Position numbers and translations under genes: made by a program. A DNA stretch of 64,000 nt, taken from Fimenecus sp964457415. Lineage in GTDB: Bacteria > Bacillota > Clostridia > Oscillospirales > Acutalibacteraceae. The notes beneath the pieces were generated by a model, which made no database searches, was not told where the DNA came from, and saw nothing but the letters and a program-made list of their open reading frames with translations. The stretch covers positions 1 to 64,000 of the forward strand of contig CAYWFB010000002.1 in the NCBI GenBank assembly GCA_964457415.1, in the 5' to 3' direction. Below are positions 16,798 through 26,079 of this stretch, in pieces. Positions within the stretch are counted from its first letter, which is position 1; every line of letters starts with the position of its first letter.

Positions 16798-18133
16798 TTT
16801 CAAGACTGCCTCAAAAACTGCGGTTGAAACGCTGAAAGCCCATGGTTTTGAGGCGTTTTTAATCGGCGGAAGTGTGCGTGACTATATAATGGAATTGCCA
16901 ATCGGCGATATTGACATTACAACAAACGCAACTCCACAAGAGGTAGAAGAAGTATTCAAGGATTTTCGCGTTATTGAAACGGGCTTAAAGCACGGCACAG
17001 TTACGGTGCTGATTGATGGCGAGCCCCTTGAAATAACCACATACAGATGTGAGGGAACTTACTCTGATAACCGCCACCCCGACAGTGTAACTTTTTCAAA
17101 GGAACTCTCGGACGATGTGGTGCGCCGTGATTTCACAATGAATGGTATCGCCTACGATTTTGAAAACGGCTTCTGCGACCTTGTGGGCGGAATTGAGGAT
17201 ATAAATAATAAAACAATCCGTTGTATAGGCGATGCTGAAACAAGATTTCGCGAGGACGCATTGAGAATTCTTCGTGCACTTCGTTTTTCAGCCGTTTTAG
17301 GCTTTGAGATTGAAGGAAATACAAAAAAAGCAATCCACAAATGCCGTGAATTGCTTAGAAATATATCCGCTGAAAGAATTCGTGAAGAAACAGTAAAACT
17401 TATATGCGGTAAAAATGCTTATTCTGTTTTAAATGAATTTGCAGATGTAATTTGCGTGTTTATTCCCGAATTGAAAGCTTGTGTGGGCTTTGAGCAGAAA
17501 AACCGACATCATATTTATGACGTTTACACTCATATTTTAAAGGCGGTTGAGCAGAGCAAACCCGACCCCGTAATCCGCCTTGCCCTGCTTTTTCACGATA
17601 TAGGCAAGCCTGCAGTCGCTCATTTTGACGAAGACGGCGAGCAACATTTTTATTCTCACCCGAAAATCAGCGCAGAAATGACCGAAGAGATTATGACCCG
17701 ACTTCGTTTCGATAACGATACAAAAAATAAGGTTGTAACTCTTGTAAAATTCCACGATTCGCCAATTATGATTAATGAGGGTGTTACTCCCGACCGTAAG
17801 CGACTTAAAAGAATTATGTCGCAAATCGGTAAGGATTTGATATTTTATTTAATTGAAATCAAGCGGTGCGATAATTCGGCACAAAATCCAAAATATTACC
17901 GCGGTGACGAATTTTATGCTCAAACGTTGAATATAATAAATGAGATTATCAGTGAAAATGAATGTTTTTCGGTCAAAGATTTGGAAATCAACGGTAATGA
18001 TTTGATTTCTTTGGGCTATAAAGGCAAGGAAATCGGTGAAAAACTCAATCTCTGCCTTGATGCGGTAATTGACGGCAAAATTAAAAATGAATATAATGAA
18101 CTCATTGGGTTTATAAAGAAAAGCGAGGAATAA
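16784..18133 (+). CDS. cca: CCA tRNA nucleotidyltransferase with HD domain
   Basis: Adds or repairs the CCA end of tRNAs. The 449-residue class II enzyme has FLIGGSVRDYIM with the metal-binding DIDIT near residues 26-46, RRDFTMNGIAYD near 112-123, a flexible-loop and helical tRNA-binding region, and a C-terminal HD domain (LFHDIGKPAVAHF near 270). It overlaps the TSCPD gene by 14 bases. The HD domain may give phosphodiesterase or phosphatase activity, as in some bacterial Cca proteins. Confidence 0.93.
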   Translation: MSKHNFKTASKTAVETLKAHGFEAFLIGGSVRDYIMELPIGDIDITTNATPQEVEEVFKDFRVIETGLKHGTVTVLIDGEPLEITTYRCEGTYSDNRHPDSVTFSKELSDDVVRRDFTMNGIAYDFENGFCDLVGGIEDINNKTIRCIGDAETRFREDALRILRALRFSAVLGFEIEGNTKKAIHKCRELLRNISAERIREETVKLICGKNAYSVLNEFADVICVFIPELKACVGFEQKNRHHIYDVYTHILKAVEQSKPDPVIRLALLFHDIGKPAVAHFDEDGEQHFYSHPKISAEMTEEIMTRLRFDNDTKNKVVTLVKFHDSPIMINEGVTPDRKRLKRIMSQIGKDLIFYLIEIKRCDNSAQNPKYYRGDEFYAQTLNIINEIISENECFSVKDLEINGNDLISLGYKGKEIGEKLNLCLDAVIDGKIKNEYNELIGFIKKSEE

Positions 18134-18154
18134 ATAAATCCTCGCTTTATTTTA
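18120..18154. terminator. Bidirectional terminator between cca and dapL
   Basis: AAAGCGAGGA (18120-18129) pairs with TCCTCGCTTT (18139-18148), flanked by an A/T-rich run. It overlaps the end of cca and sits two bases from the dapL stop, so it likely ends both convergent transcripts. Confidence 0.8.
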
Positions 18155-19366
18155 TTTACAGAAGTAGTTTTTAATTCTTTCTACTGCCTTAATTGTGTTT
18201 TCGGTTGAGCCGAAAGCAGTAAGTCTGAAATAACCCTCACCGCTTGGACCAAAGCCCTCACCCGGAGTACCAACAACCTGAATATTTTCAAGAAGAGTGT
18301 CAAAGAATTCCCAACTGCTCATTCCGTCAGGAGTTTTGAGCCATACATAAGGTGAGTTCACCGCACCGTATACTGTGAAGCCACACTCTTTAAGTCCGTT
18401 GTAGATAATCTTTGCATTGTTCTGATAATATGCAATGATTTCGCGGATTTGCTTTTTGCCCTCTTCGCTGTAGCAAGCCTCGGCTGCTCTCTGTGTTACA
18501 TACGAAACACCGTTGAATTTTGTTGCCTGACGGCGAGCCCAGAGTGCGTTAAGCTCAACGCCGTCAACCTTGATGTCATGGGGAACAACTGTGTATCCGC
18601 AACGAACACCTGTGAAACCAGCAGTTTTTGAGAAGCTTCTGAACTCGATTGCACAAGACTTTGCACCCTCGATTTCATAGATTGAGTGAGGAACATTGTC
18701 CTCTGTGATGAACGCCTCATAAGCTGAGTCAAAAAGAATTACTGCGCCGTTTTCGTTTGCATAATCAACCCACTTTTTAAGCTCATCTTTTGTTGCCGCC
18801 ATACCTGTGGGGTTGTTGGGGAAGCAAAGATAGATAATATCAACCTTTTCTGTGGGAAGCTCGGGCAAAAATCCGTTTTCTGCGTTACAGGGCATATAGT
18901 AGATATTTGTCCAGCCATTTTCTGTCTTATCGCCTGAACGACCGCTCATAACATTTGTATCAACATAAACGGGATAAACGGGGTCGCAAACTGCAACTCT
19001 ATTATCTGTTGAGAAAATATCACCGATGTTTCCGCAATCGCTCTTTGCACCGTCAGAAACGAAGATTTCGCTATTATCAAGCTCTACTCCGCGAGCCTTG
19101 TAGTCGTTTTCATTGATTGCATCAAGAAGCCACTTGTGACCGTATTCGGGTGGATAACCCATAAATGTTTTCTCGTTGCCCATTTCGTCAACTGCCTTGT
19201 GCATTGCTTCAATACAAGCGTCAGCAAGAGGACGGGTAACGTCGCCGATACCAAGTCGGATAATTGACTTGTCGGGATTAGCCGCTATGTAAGCATTTAC
19301 CTTTTTTGCAATGTTTGAGAAAAGGTAAGAACTCTGAATCTTTAAAAAGTTGTCATTTATTTTCAT
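18152..19366 (-). CDS. dapL: LL-diaminopimelate aminotransferase
   Basis: Converts tetrahydrodipicolinate directly to LL-diaminopimelate using glutamate, bypassing the succinylase or acetylase routes of lysine and peptidoglycan synthesis. The 404-residue length is typical. IIRLGIGDVTRPL near residue 40, CFPNNPTG near 183, and the PLP lysine in RSFSKTAGFTGVRCGY near 245-260 support DapL over a generic class I enzyme. It is followed upstream by dapF, 23 bases away on the same strand, so consecutive pathway steps are co-transcribed. Confidence 0.95.
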   Translation of the reverse strand: MKINDNFLKIQSSYLFSNIAKKVNAYIAANPDKSIIRLGIGDVTRPLADACIEAMHKAVDEMGNEKTFMGYPPEYGHKWLLDAINENDYKARGVELDNSEIFVSDGAKSDCGNIGDIFSTDNRVAVCDPVYPVYVDTNVMSGRSGDKTENGWTNIYYMPCNAENGFLPELPTEKVDIIYLCFPNNPTGMAATKDELKKWVDYANENGAVILFDSAYEAFITEDNVPHSIYEIEGAKSCAIEFRSFSKTAGFTGVRCGYTVVPHDIKVDGVELNALWARRQATKFNGVSYVTQRAAEACYSEEGKKQIREIIAYYQNNAKIIYNGLKECGFTVYGAVNSPYVWLKTPDGMSSWEFFDTLLENIQVVGTPGEGFGPSGEGYFRLTAFGSTENTIKAVERIKNYFCK

Positions 19367-19389
19367 AATTGTCCCTCCGACAATATTTT

Positions 19390-20223
19390 TTACGAATTAA
19401 TTTCTCCACGAAAAACCTCAACCGCATTTCCGCTCAGAATAACATCTTCATTTTCGCACCACTTGACAGACAAATTGCCGCCACGGGCTCGAACTTGGAT
19501 TTCGGTATTTTTTCGGCAATATCCGTTTATTATCGCCGCTACTGCCGAGGCGCAGGCACCTGTTCCACAGGCAAGAGTTTCTCCACTGCCACGCTCCCAA
19601 ACTCTGAATTTCAATTTATCTCTGCTCAGGACTTCAACAAATTCTGTGTTTATCCGTTCAGGGAACATTTCGTGATTTTCAAATTTTTCGCCGATTTTAT
19701 ATAGCGGAATTTTTTCTGTATCCTTACAAAAAACTACGCAATGAGGGTTTCCCATTGAAAGACAGGTGATTTTGTAATCAACGCCATCAATATTGAGAAT
19801 TTCACCTTTTACAATGCTTGTGCCATATCGGGTGGGGATTGAATGTCCGTTAAATATTGGCTTGCCCATATTAACTCTGCCACCCACGGCAACACCATTT
19901 TTCGTGATAATTTCAACGGATTTTATTCCGCTGACAGTTTCAATGCTTATGCTCTTCTTTTTAATTCTGTTATCAAATATGTATTTTGCCGTGCACCGCA
20001 CCGCATTACCGCACATTTTCGCCCGCGAGCCGTCTGCGTTATAAATATCCATAAAACAGTCCGCTGATTTTGACGGACAAATAAGCACCAGACCGTCTGC
20101 ACCAATGCCAAAATGCTGTCGGCTTAATTTTTTTGCAAGGCTTTCGGGATTTTCTGCTTTTTCATTAAAGCAGTCAACATAAATATAATCATTACCCGCG
20201 CCGTGCATTTTAGTAAATCTCAT
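19390..20223 (-). CDS. dapF: Diaminopimelate epimerase
   Basis: Interconverts LL- and meso-diaminopimelate. The 277-residue protein begins with MRFTKMHGAGNDY, and the two catalytic cysteines lie in AKMCGNAVRC near residues 69-78 and ETLACGTGACAS near 213-224. No cofactor is required in this family. It precedes dapL in the transcript. Upstream, a TATAAT-like sequence occurs on the minus strand in the gap to glyA, but a good -35 is not visible. Confidence 0.96.
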   Translation of the reverse strand: MRFTKMHGAGNDYIYVDCFNEKAENPESLAKKLSRQHFGIGADGLVLICPSKSADCFMDIYNADGSRAKMCGNAVRCTAKYIFDNRIKKKSISIETVSGIKSVEIITKNGVAVGGRVNMGKPIFNGHSIPTRYGTSIVKGEILNIDGVDYKITCLSMGNPHCVVFCKDTEKIPLYKIGEKFENHEMFPERINTEFVEVLSRDKLKFRVWERGSGETLACGTGACASAVAAIINGYCRKNTEIQVRARGGNLSVKWCENEDVILSGNAVEVFRGEINS

Positions 20224-20285
20224 TATAATCCCCCCACTGCATTTTTTACATTCTATGCAGTAGAGAAATTATATGTGATTATGGG

Positions 20286-21539
20286 TTATTCATATAATGG
20301 ATATTTTTTGCAGATTTCAGCAACACCGTTTTTGATGTAATCCTTTTGATTTTCAAAATCGGTTGCCGCAAGGAAAATATACTCTGCAATCTTGTCCATT
20401 TCCTCAACACCAAGACCTCTTGTTGTTACTGCGGGAGTACCAAGTCTTAAACCGCTTGTAACAAAGGGTTTTTCGGGGTCATTGGGAATAGAATTCTTAT
20501 TTGCAGTAATATGAACCTCATCAAGACGATGTTCAAGCTCTTTACCTGTAACGCCGACTGAACGGAGGTCAACAAGCATAAGGTGATTATCTGTTCCGCC
20601 TGACACGAGGTTGATACCGCGCTTTGTAAGACCCTCTGCCAATGCCTTTGCATTGTCAACAACTCTCTGCTGATAAGCCTTGAAATCGTCATTTAAAGCC
20701 TCACCAAAGCAAACTGCCTTGCCTGCGATAGTATGCATTAAGGGTCCGCCCTGTGTGCCGGGGAAGATTGCCTTGTTAAACTGCATTCCGAATTCTTCAT
20801 CCTTGCAAAGAATTATACCGCCACGTGGTCCGCGAAGTGTTTTATGAGTTGTTGATGTAACAACATCTGCATAAGGCACGGGTGAGGGATGAAGCCCTGC
20901 CGCAACAAGACCCGCAATGTGAGCCATATCAACCATAAAGTAAGCACCAACGCTATGTGCGATGTTTGCCATTCTTTCAAAGTCGATTGTACGGGGATAT
21001 GCCGATGCACCTGCTACGATGAGCTTGGGCTGACATTCTTTAGCTTTCTGTTCAAATGTCTCATAGTCAAGGAAGCCGTTTTCGTCAACACCGTAAGGTA
21101 CGAAATTATAGTATTTACCTGACATATTAACGGGTGAGCCGTGTGTTAAGTGACCACCCTCTGCCAGATTCATACCCATAACTGTATCACCCGGCTGAAT
21201 AAGAGCAAAGTAAACTGCCATATTTGCCTGCGCACCTGAATGGGGCTGAACATTTGCATAATTTGCGCCGAAAAGCTTTTTAAGTCTGTCGCGGGCAATA
21301 TCTTCAACTACGTCAACGTGCTGACATCCACCATAATAGCGCTTGCCGGGATAACCCTCGGCATATTTGTTTGTAAGCACACTGCCCATTGCCGCCATAA
21401 CGGCAGGGGAAACAATGTTTTCGCTGGCAATCAGCTCAAGATTATCTCTCTGTCGTTTAAGTTCAAGACCCATTGCAGCAGCAACTTCGGGGTCAGTGTT
21501 ATTTATAAATCCGATTGTATCGATTAAGTTATTGTACAT
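20286..21539 (-). CDS. glyA: Serine hydroxymethyltransferase
   Basis: Transfers the serine hydroxymethyl carbon to tetrahydrofolate, giving glycine and methylene-THF. The 417-residue protein has SENIVSPAVMAAMGSVLTNKYAEGYPGKRYYGG near its start, and the PLP-binding lysine in VVTSTTHKTLRGPRGG near residues 222-237. It lies 11 bases after guaB on the same strand and 62 bases before dapF, in a run of central-metabolism genes. Confidence 0.97.
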   Translation of the reverse strand: MYNNLIDTIGFINNTDPEVAAAMGLELKRQRDNLELIASENIVSPAVMAAMGSVLTNKYAEGYPGKRYYGGCQHVDVVEDIARDRLKKLFGANYANVQPHSGAQANMAVYFALIQPGDTVMGMNLAEGGHLTHGSPVNMSGKYYNFVPYGVDENGFLDYETFEQKAKECQPKLIVAGASAYPRTIDFERMANIAHSVGAYFMVDMAHIAGLVAAGLHPSPVPYADVVTSTTHKTLRGPRGGIILCKDEEFGMQFNKAIFPGTQGGPLMHTIAGKAVCFGEALNDDFKAYQQRVVDNAKALAEGLTKRGINLVSGGTDNHLMLVDLRSVGVTGKELEHRLDEVHITANKNSIPNDPEKPFVTSGLRLGTPAVTTRGLGVEEMDKIAEYIFLAATDFENQKDYIKNGVAEICKKYPLYE

Positions 21540-21550
21540 TTTAAAATCCT

Positions 21551-23014
21551 TTACATATTGCCTGAGTAGTTAGGTGCTTCCTTAGTAATATAAACATCGT
21601 GAGGATGGCTTTCCTTAAGACCTGCGTTTGTAATTCTGATGAACTGTGTCTTTGTCTTAAGGTCTTCGATTGTTGCACAACCACAATAGCCCATACCTGC
21701 TTTAAGACCACCCATAAGCTGATAGATTGTGTCTGAAAGAATTCCCTTGTAAGGAACACGACCTTCAACGCCTTCGGGTACGAGCTTTTTGTTGTTAGCC
21801 TGGAAATATCTGTCCTTTGAACCGTTGTTCATAGCCGCAATACTACCCATACCGCGATAAACCTTGAACTGACGGCCCTGATAAATTTCTGTTTCTCCGG
21901 GTGACTCTTCACAACCTGCAACAAGTGAGCCCACCATAATAGCAGATGCACCTGCGGCAATTGCTTTAACAATTTCACCTGAATATTTGATACCACCGTC
22001 CGCGATAACTGTAATGCCGTGCTTTGCAGCTTCGTTTGCAGAATCATAAACTGCAGTAATCTGAGGAACACCGATACCTGCAACAACACGTGTTGTACAG
22101 ATTGAGCCGGGGCCGATACCAACCTTAACACAGTCTGCGCCTGCATCAATAAGAGCCTTTGTAGCCTCTGCAGTTGCAACGTTACCTGCAACAAGTGAGA
22201 TTTCGGGATATGCTGCCTTAACCTTTGCAACAGCTTTGATGATGTTCTGGCTGTGACCATGAGCAGAGTCAAGAGTAAGAAGGTCAACGCCTGCCTCAAC
22301 AAGAGCAGCAACGCGGTCAAGCACGTCAGCAGTTGCACCTACTGCGGCACCGCAAAGAAGTCTGCCTCTTGAATCTCTTGCTGAATTGGGATATTTAACT
22401 GCCTTTTCAATATCCTTAATTGTAATAAGACCCTTAAGATAACCATTTGCATCAACAAGGGGGAGCTTTTCAATCTTGTGCTGCATAAGAATTTTCTTTG
22501 CATCTTCAAGAGTTGTGCCTTCGTGTGAAGTAACAAGACCATCCTTGGTCATATAATCCTTGATTTTTCCGCTGTAATCAGAGATAAATCTCATATCGCG
22601 GTTTGTAAGAATACCAACAAGCTTGCCGTTTTCGTCACAAACGGGAACACCTGAAATTCTGTAACGGTGCATAAGGTTGTCAGCTTCTTCAACTGTGTTT
22701 TCAGGTGATAAGAAGAATGGGTTGTTGATAACGCCGTTTTCACTTCTCTTAACGTTGTCAACCTGAGCCTTCTGTGCATCGATTGACATATTCTTATGAA
22801 TAATACCGATACCGCCTTCACGAGCAATAGCAATAGCCATATTGCTCTCTGTTACTGTATCCATAGCAGCAGTAAGAACAGGTGTATTAAGCTTGATTTT
22901 CTTTGTAAGCTGTGTTGAAATATCAACATCACTTGGAAGAACATTGCTTTCTGCAGGAATGAGAAGCACGTCATCAAAGGTAAGACCTTCTTTTGCAAAC
23001 TTGTTGTCTGTCAT
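21551..23014 (-). CDS. guaB: IMP dehydrogenase
   Basis: Oxidises IMP to XMP with NAD, the committed step to GTP. The 487-residue protein carries a tandem CBS pair (about residues 95-205) and the catalytic cysteine in GPGSICTTRVV near 300. A mobile flap region GMGSIAAMNNGSKDRY lies near 388-403. The ATG has a GGAG site about nine bases upstream. The CBS pair suggests nucleotide-dependent allosteric control, as known in bacterial IMPDHs. Confidence 0.97.
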   Translation of the reverse strand: MTDNKFAKEGLTFDDVLLIPAESNVLPSDVDISTQLTKKIKLNTPVLTAAMDTVTESNMAIAIAREGGIGIIHKNMSIDAQKAQVDNVKRSENGVINNPFFLSPENTVEEADNLMHRYRISGVPVCDENGKLVGILTNRDMRFISDYSGKIKDYMTKDGLVTSHEGTTLEDAKKILMQHKIEKLPLVDANGYLKGLITIKDIEKAVKYPNSARDSRGRLLCGAAVGATADVLDRVAALVEAGVDLLTLDSAHGHSQNIIKAVAKVKAAYPEISLVAGNVATAEATKALIDAGADCVKVGIGPGSICTTRVVAGIGVPQITAVYDSANEAAKHGITVIADGGIKYSGEIVKAIAAGASAIMVGSLVAGCEESPGETEIYQGRQFKVYRGMGSIAAMNNGSKDRYFQANNKKLVPEGVEGRVPYKGILSDTIYQLMGGLKAGMGYCGCATIEDLKTKTQFIRITNAGLKESHPHDVYITKEAPNYSGNM

Positions 23015-23066
23015 GGTTTTATATCTCCTTCACTTTTATTATTCCTTAATTATTTTTATATTAAAC

Positions 23067-23098
23067 AAAAAGAGAAACTTTATGAGTTTCTCTTTTTT
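23067..23098 (-). terminator. Terminator downstream of lysC
   Basis: AAAAAGAGAAACT (23067-23079) and AGTTTCTCTTTTTT (23085-23098) form a perfect stem with a five-base loop; both flanks are homopolymeric, so it could act in either direction. It lies just after the lysC stop in the minus direction. Confidence 0.85.
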
Positions 23099-23106
23099 AG
23101 TCGCAA

Positions 23107-24315
23107 TTACTCTGCGGGGAAGAATGCTTTATGAACAGCACTTACTGCGCGGTCAGCATCTTCAAGATCAATAAGAACTGAAATTTTAATTTCGCTTGTC
23201 GCAATCATATCAATGTTGATGTCGCGCTCGTAGAGTGCCTCAAACATTTTTGAAGCAGTGCCGGGGTGAGATTCCATACCTGCACCAACAATTGAGATTT
23301 TAGCCACAGATGTATCGCAGATAATATTATTGTCGTCAATATCGAATACCTTTTTAACGCAATCAATTGTTTCCTGAGCGTTGCCCTTTGAAACAGTAAA
23401 TGTGATGTCCTTTGTAGCATCGCGACCAACTGACTGCAAGATAATATCTACATTGATTTTATGCTTTGCAAGAGCATCAAACAGCTTGAAAGCAACTCCC
23501 GGTGTGTTGGGAATTTTTGTAACAGAAACGCGTGCTACATCTGTATCCTTTGTAACACCTCTTATAAGCATTTTTTCCATTTTGGTAACCTCCTTGACGA
23601 TTGTTCCGGGCACTCTCTTAAGGCTTGAAAGTACCTCTATTTCAACGTTATATTTCTTTGCCATTTCTACCGAACGGTTGTTAAGTACCTGAGCACCCAA
23701 AGTTGCAAGCTCGAGCATTTCGTCATAAGTGATTTCCTGCAACTTCTTCGCATTCTCAACTTTTCTTGGGTCGGCAGTAAATACACCCTCAACGTCTGTG
23801 AAAATCTGGCATTTTTCAGCTCTCATTGCGGCAGCAATTGCTACTGCACTTGTATCTGAGCCGCCACGACCGAGCGTTGTAAGGTCGTCATATTTATTAA
23901 GTCCCTGAAAGCCTGCCACAACAACAATGTTATGACGGTCGATTTCTGAACGAAGTCTGTCTGTTTTGATTGACTTGATACGAGCCTGACCATAAGCCGA
24001 GCTTGTATTAAAGCCTGCCTGCCAGCCGAGAAGTGAAACCACGGGGCAGCCTAATTTTTCAATAGCCATTGAGAGAAGTGCAATTGAAATCTGCTCACCT
24101 GATGTGAGAAGCATATCCATTTCTCTTTTTGAGGGCTTCTGATTAATTTCATAAGCCTTTTCGATTAAATCGTCAGTTGTGTCACCCTGTGCCGATACAA
24201 CAACCACAACGTCGTTGCCTTCACGGTAAGTATCAGTAACAATCTTGGCGACATTCATTACTCTTTCGGCATCGCGAACACTTGAACCGCCGAATTTTTG
24301 AACAATAAGTCCCAT
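23107..24315 (-). CDS. lysC: Aspartate kinase
   Basis: Phosphorylates aspartate at the head of the lysine, threonine and methionine pathways. The 402-residue monofunctional enzyme starts LIVQKFGGSSV, has TLGRGGSDTSAVAIA near residues 148-162 and tandem C-terminal ACT domains (about 265-402) for feedback by amino acids. A GGAGG site lies seven bases upstream of the ATG. hom lies upstream but is separated by a 276-bp inserted element, which probably uncouples the two genes. Confidence 0.96.
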   Translation of the reverse strand: MGLIVQKFGGSSVRDAERVMNVAKIVTDTYREGNDVVVVVSAQGDTTDDLIEKAYEINQKPSKREMDMLLTSGEQISIALLSMAIEKLGCPVVSLLGWQAGFNTSSAYGQARIKSIKTDRLRSEIDRHNIVVVAGFQGLNKYDDLTTLGRGGSDTSAVAIAAAMRAEKCQIFTDVEGVFTADPRKVENAKKLQEITYDEMLELATLGAQVLNNRSVEMAKKYNVEIEVLSSLKRVPGTIVKEVTKMEKMLIRGVTKDTDVARVSVTKIPNTPGVAFKLFDALAKHKINVDIILQSVGRDATKDITFTVSKGNAQETIDCVKKVFDIDDNNIICDTSVAKISIVGAGMESHPGTASKMFEALYERDINIDMIATSEIKISVLIDLEDADRAVSAVHKAFFPAE

Positions 24316-24332
24316 ATATTGCCTCCTGTATT

Positions 24333-24608
24333 AAGGTGAGTAGAGGCGAACCTAATACGGTTTTTAACGGCATATTTCCGCCTGTACTTCACCAAAAATT
24401 TTGTAATACGGCAGTATTGCTGCAATTTTTGGCATTGTCCAGCCAAAAATCTGCTCGTCAAAAACTGCCTTGCACCGTAAATGCTTGAAATTTAGATGAA
24501 TTTTTGCTTTTGAGACCGAAGGCTTGCTGACGCAAGTCAAGGATGAAAAAGTGAAAATTCGTTAAAGGTCTGCATTTACGGCGTGTTAGGTTCGCCTCTG
24601 CTCACCTT
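24333..24608. mobile_element. MITE-like element with terminal inverted repeats
   Basis: Inverted ends of about 28 bp, starting AAGGTGAG and ending CTCACCTT (26 of 29 matched over 24332-24360 and 24581-24609), enclose a non-coding 276-bp element. ATT occurs directly at both sides (24330-24332 and 24609-24611), as a possible 3-bp target duplication. There is no transposase frame. It sits exactly between the hom stop codon and the lysC ribosome-binding site. Its interior carries copy A of a 79-bp repeat (24488-24566). Confidence 0.8.
24488..24566 (+). repeat. 79-bp stem-loop repeat, copy A
   Basis: Matches 34116-34194 at 69 of 79 positions without gaps. Each copy can fold with a central hairpin (here CTTGC/GCAAG around TGAC) inside flanking CTTTT/AAAAG and TTTT/AAAA pairings. 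This copy lies inside the MITE-like element. Confidence 0.8.
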
Positions 24609-24609
24609 A

Positions 24610-25848
24610 TTAATAATCCGTTACTCTTATTAAAGATTTTATGCTGATTGTAGATATATTGTTAAGCTTTTCAGTAAGCTCGCCCTCTGCCATAGGTGAG
24701 GTAACAAACGCAAGTTCATTTGATTTACAGCCCGCAAATTCAAGCACCTGAACCTTGCCGATTGTTGCCACAACATCCTGCAAAGCGTTTGATTTATCAG
24801 TAACCTCGGCACGAATGTAAAGCGGATTAACTGCTGACTTATAATCAACAACATAATTCTCTTCTGCCTCGCCCCAGCCGATAGGCTTCTTTCTGTCCAT
24901 ATTGCGTGCACAGTCAATAACGTCAGCAACCACTGCAGATGCGGTGGGGAGCTTGCCTGCGCCTTTTCCGTAGAACACAACGTCACCCGTTGCGTCACCG
25001 CGAACAAGAATTGCATTAAAAACATCGTTTACAGAAGCCAGCTGACTACCCTGCATTACGATTGCGGGGGTAACCACTGCAAAAACCTTGCCGTTTTCCA
25101 TTCTTTTGGCTCTGCCTAAAAGCTTAATCACACCGCCGAACGCACCAATATATGCCACATCGTCAAGTGTAATTTTTGTGATACCCTCTGTATAAACTGA
25201 CTCGGGATAAACATGCTTACCAAAGCAGAGAGATGCAAGAATGCAAATCTTTCTGCAGGAATCGTGCCCCTCAACGTCTGCGGTGGGGTCTTTTTCTGCA
25301 TAGCCGTTATCCTGTGCTAATTTCAAGGCATCTTCAAAGCTCATATTCTTCTCTATCATCATAGTAAGAATAAAGTTTGTTGTACCGTTGAGAATTCCTG
25401 CGATTTCGTCAATCTCGTTTGCTGCAAGGCACTGTGAAATAGGACGGATAATCGGAATACCTCCGCCAACAGATGCTTCAAACAAGAAGTTTACATTATT
25501 TTCAGCGGCAAACTGTAAAAGCTCATAGCCTTTAGCTGCAACAAGCTCTTTGTTTGAAGTAACAACGCTTTTGCCGGCCTTAAGGCAGGAAGAAACAAAT
25601 TCATAAGCGGGGTGAAGACCACCCATTGCCTCAACAACGACCTTAACATCATCATCGTTGAGAATAATATTAAAATCCTTAACCATCTTATCTTCATTGG
25701 GGTCACCGGGAAAATCTCTCAAATCAAGGATATATTTAACTTCCATTTCGCTCTGGGTACTTCTTTTCACTATGCTTTCGTGATTTTTAGTAAGCACCTC
25801 AACGACACCCGAACCAACTGTGCCGTAACCCATAACTGCTACATACAT
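24610..25848 (-). CDS. hom: Homoserine dehydrogenase
   Basis: Reduces aspartate semialdehyde to homoserine for threonine and methionine synthesis. The 412-residue enzyme has the NAD(P)-binding VMGYGTVGSGVVEVL at its N-terminus, GGGIPIIRPI near residue 146, and the catalytic region GILNGTTNFILT near 165-176. The C-terminal 70 residues look like a short ACT-type regulatory domain. I chose the ATG at 25848; a GTG four codons earlier also follows an AAGGA. The stop codon directly abuts the MITE-like element. Confidence 0.95.
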   Translation of the reverse strand: MYVAVMGYGTVGSGVVEVLTKNHESIVKRSTQSEMEVKYILDLRDFPGDPNEDKMVKDFNIILNDDDVKVVVEAMGGLHPAYEFVSSCLKAGKSVVTSNKELVAAKGYELLQFAAENNVNFLFEASVGGGIPIIRPISQCLAANEIDEIAGILNGTTNFILTMMIEKNMSFEDALKLAQDNGYAEKDPTADVEGHDSCRKICILASLCFGKHVYPESVYTEGITKITLDDVAYIGAFGGVIKLLGRAKRMENGKVFAVVTPAIVMQGSQLASVNDVFNAILVRGDATGDVVFYGKGAGKLPTASAVVADVIDCARNMDRKKPIGWGEAEENYVVDYKSAVNPLYIRAEVTDKSNALQDVVATIGKVQVLEFAGCKSNELAFVTSPMAEGELTEKLNNISTISIKSLIRVTDY

Positions 25849-26018
25849 TTTCGAATTCACATCCTTACTGCCACTCGCCGTGACTAAAAAGGTAATAATT
25901 AAGCATTATAAATACTTTTACATATTCTAACACAAAATTCGCAGAGAATAAAGGGGCAATATACAATATATTTAAAATATTTTTATTGAATTTTTTAGAA
26001 AAATTTACATAATTTTAA

Positions 26019-26047
26019 TTGTATATTGAACTAAAATGGTTTATTAT
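26019..26047 (+). promoter_or_regulatory. Possible promoter for the YtvI-like/CpsB pair
   Basis: TTGTAT (26019-26024) and TATTAT (26042-26047) are spaced by 17 bases, about 33 bases before the start at 26080. The surrounding 230-base gap, divergent from hom, is strongly A/T-rich, so chance matches are likely. Confidence 0.4.
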
Positions 26048-26079
26048 ATTATTACATAATTTTTTTCGGAGTTTTTTAT

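Noticed and set aside
24258..24461. 67-codon minus-strand frame running across the left end of the MITE-like element and the lysC start
   Set aside because: It overlaps lysC in another frame and lies in repeat sequence; no similarity or ribosome-binding site supports it.
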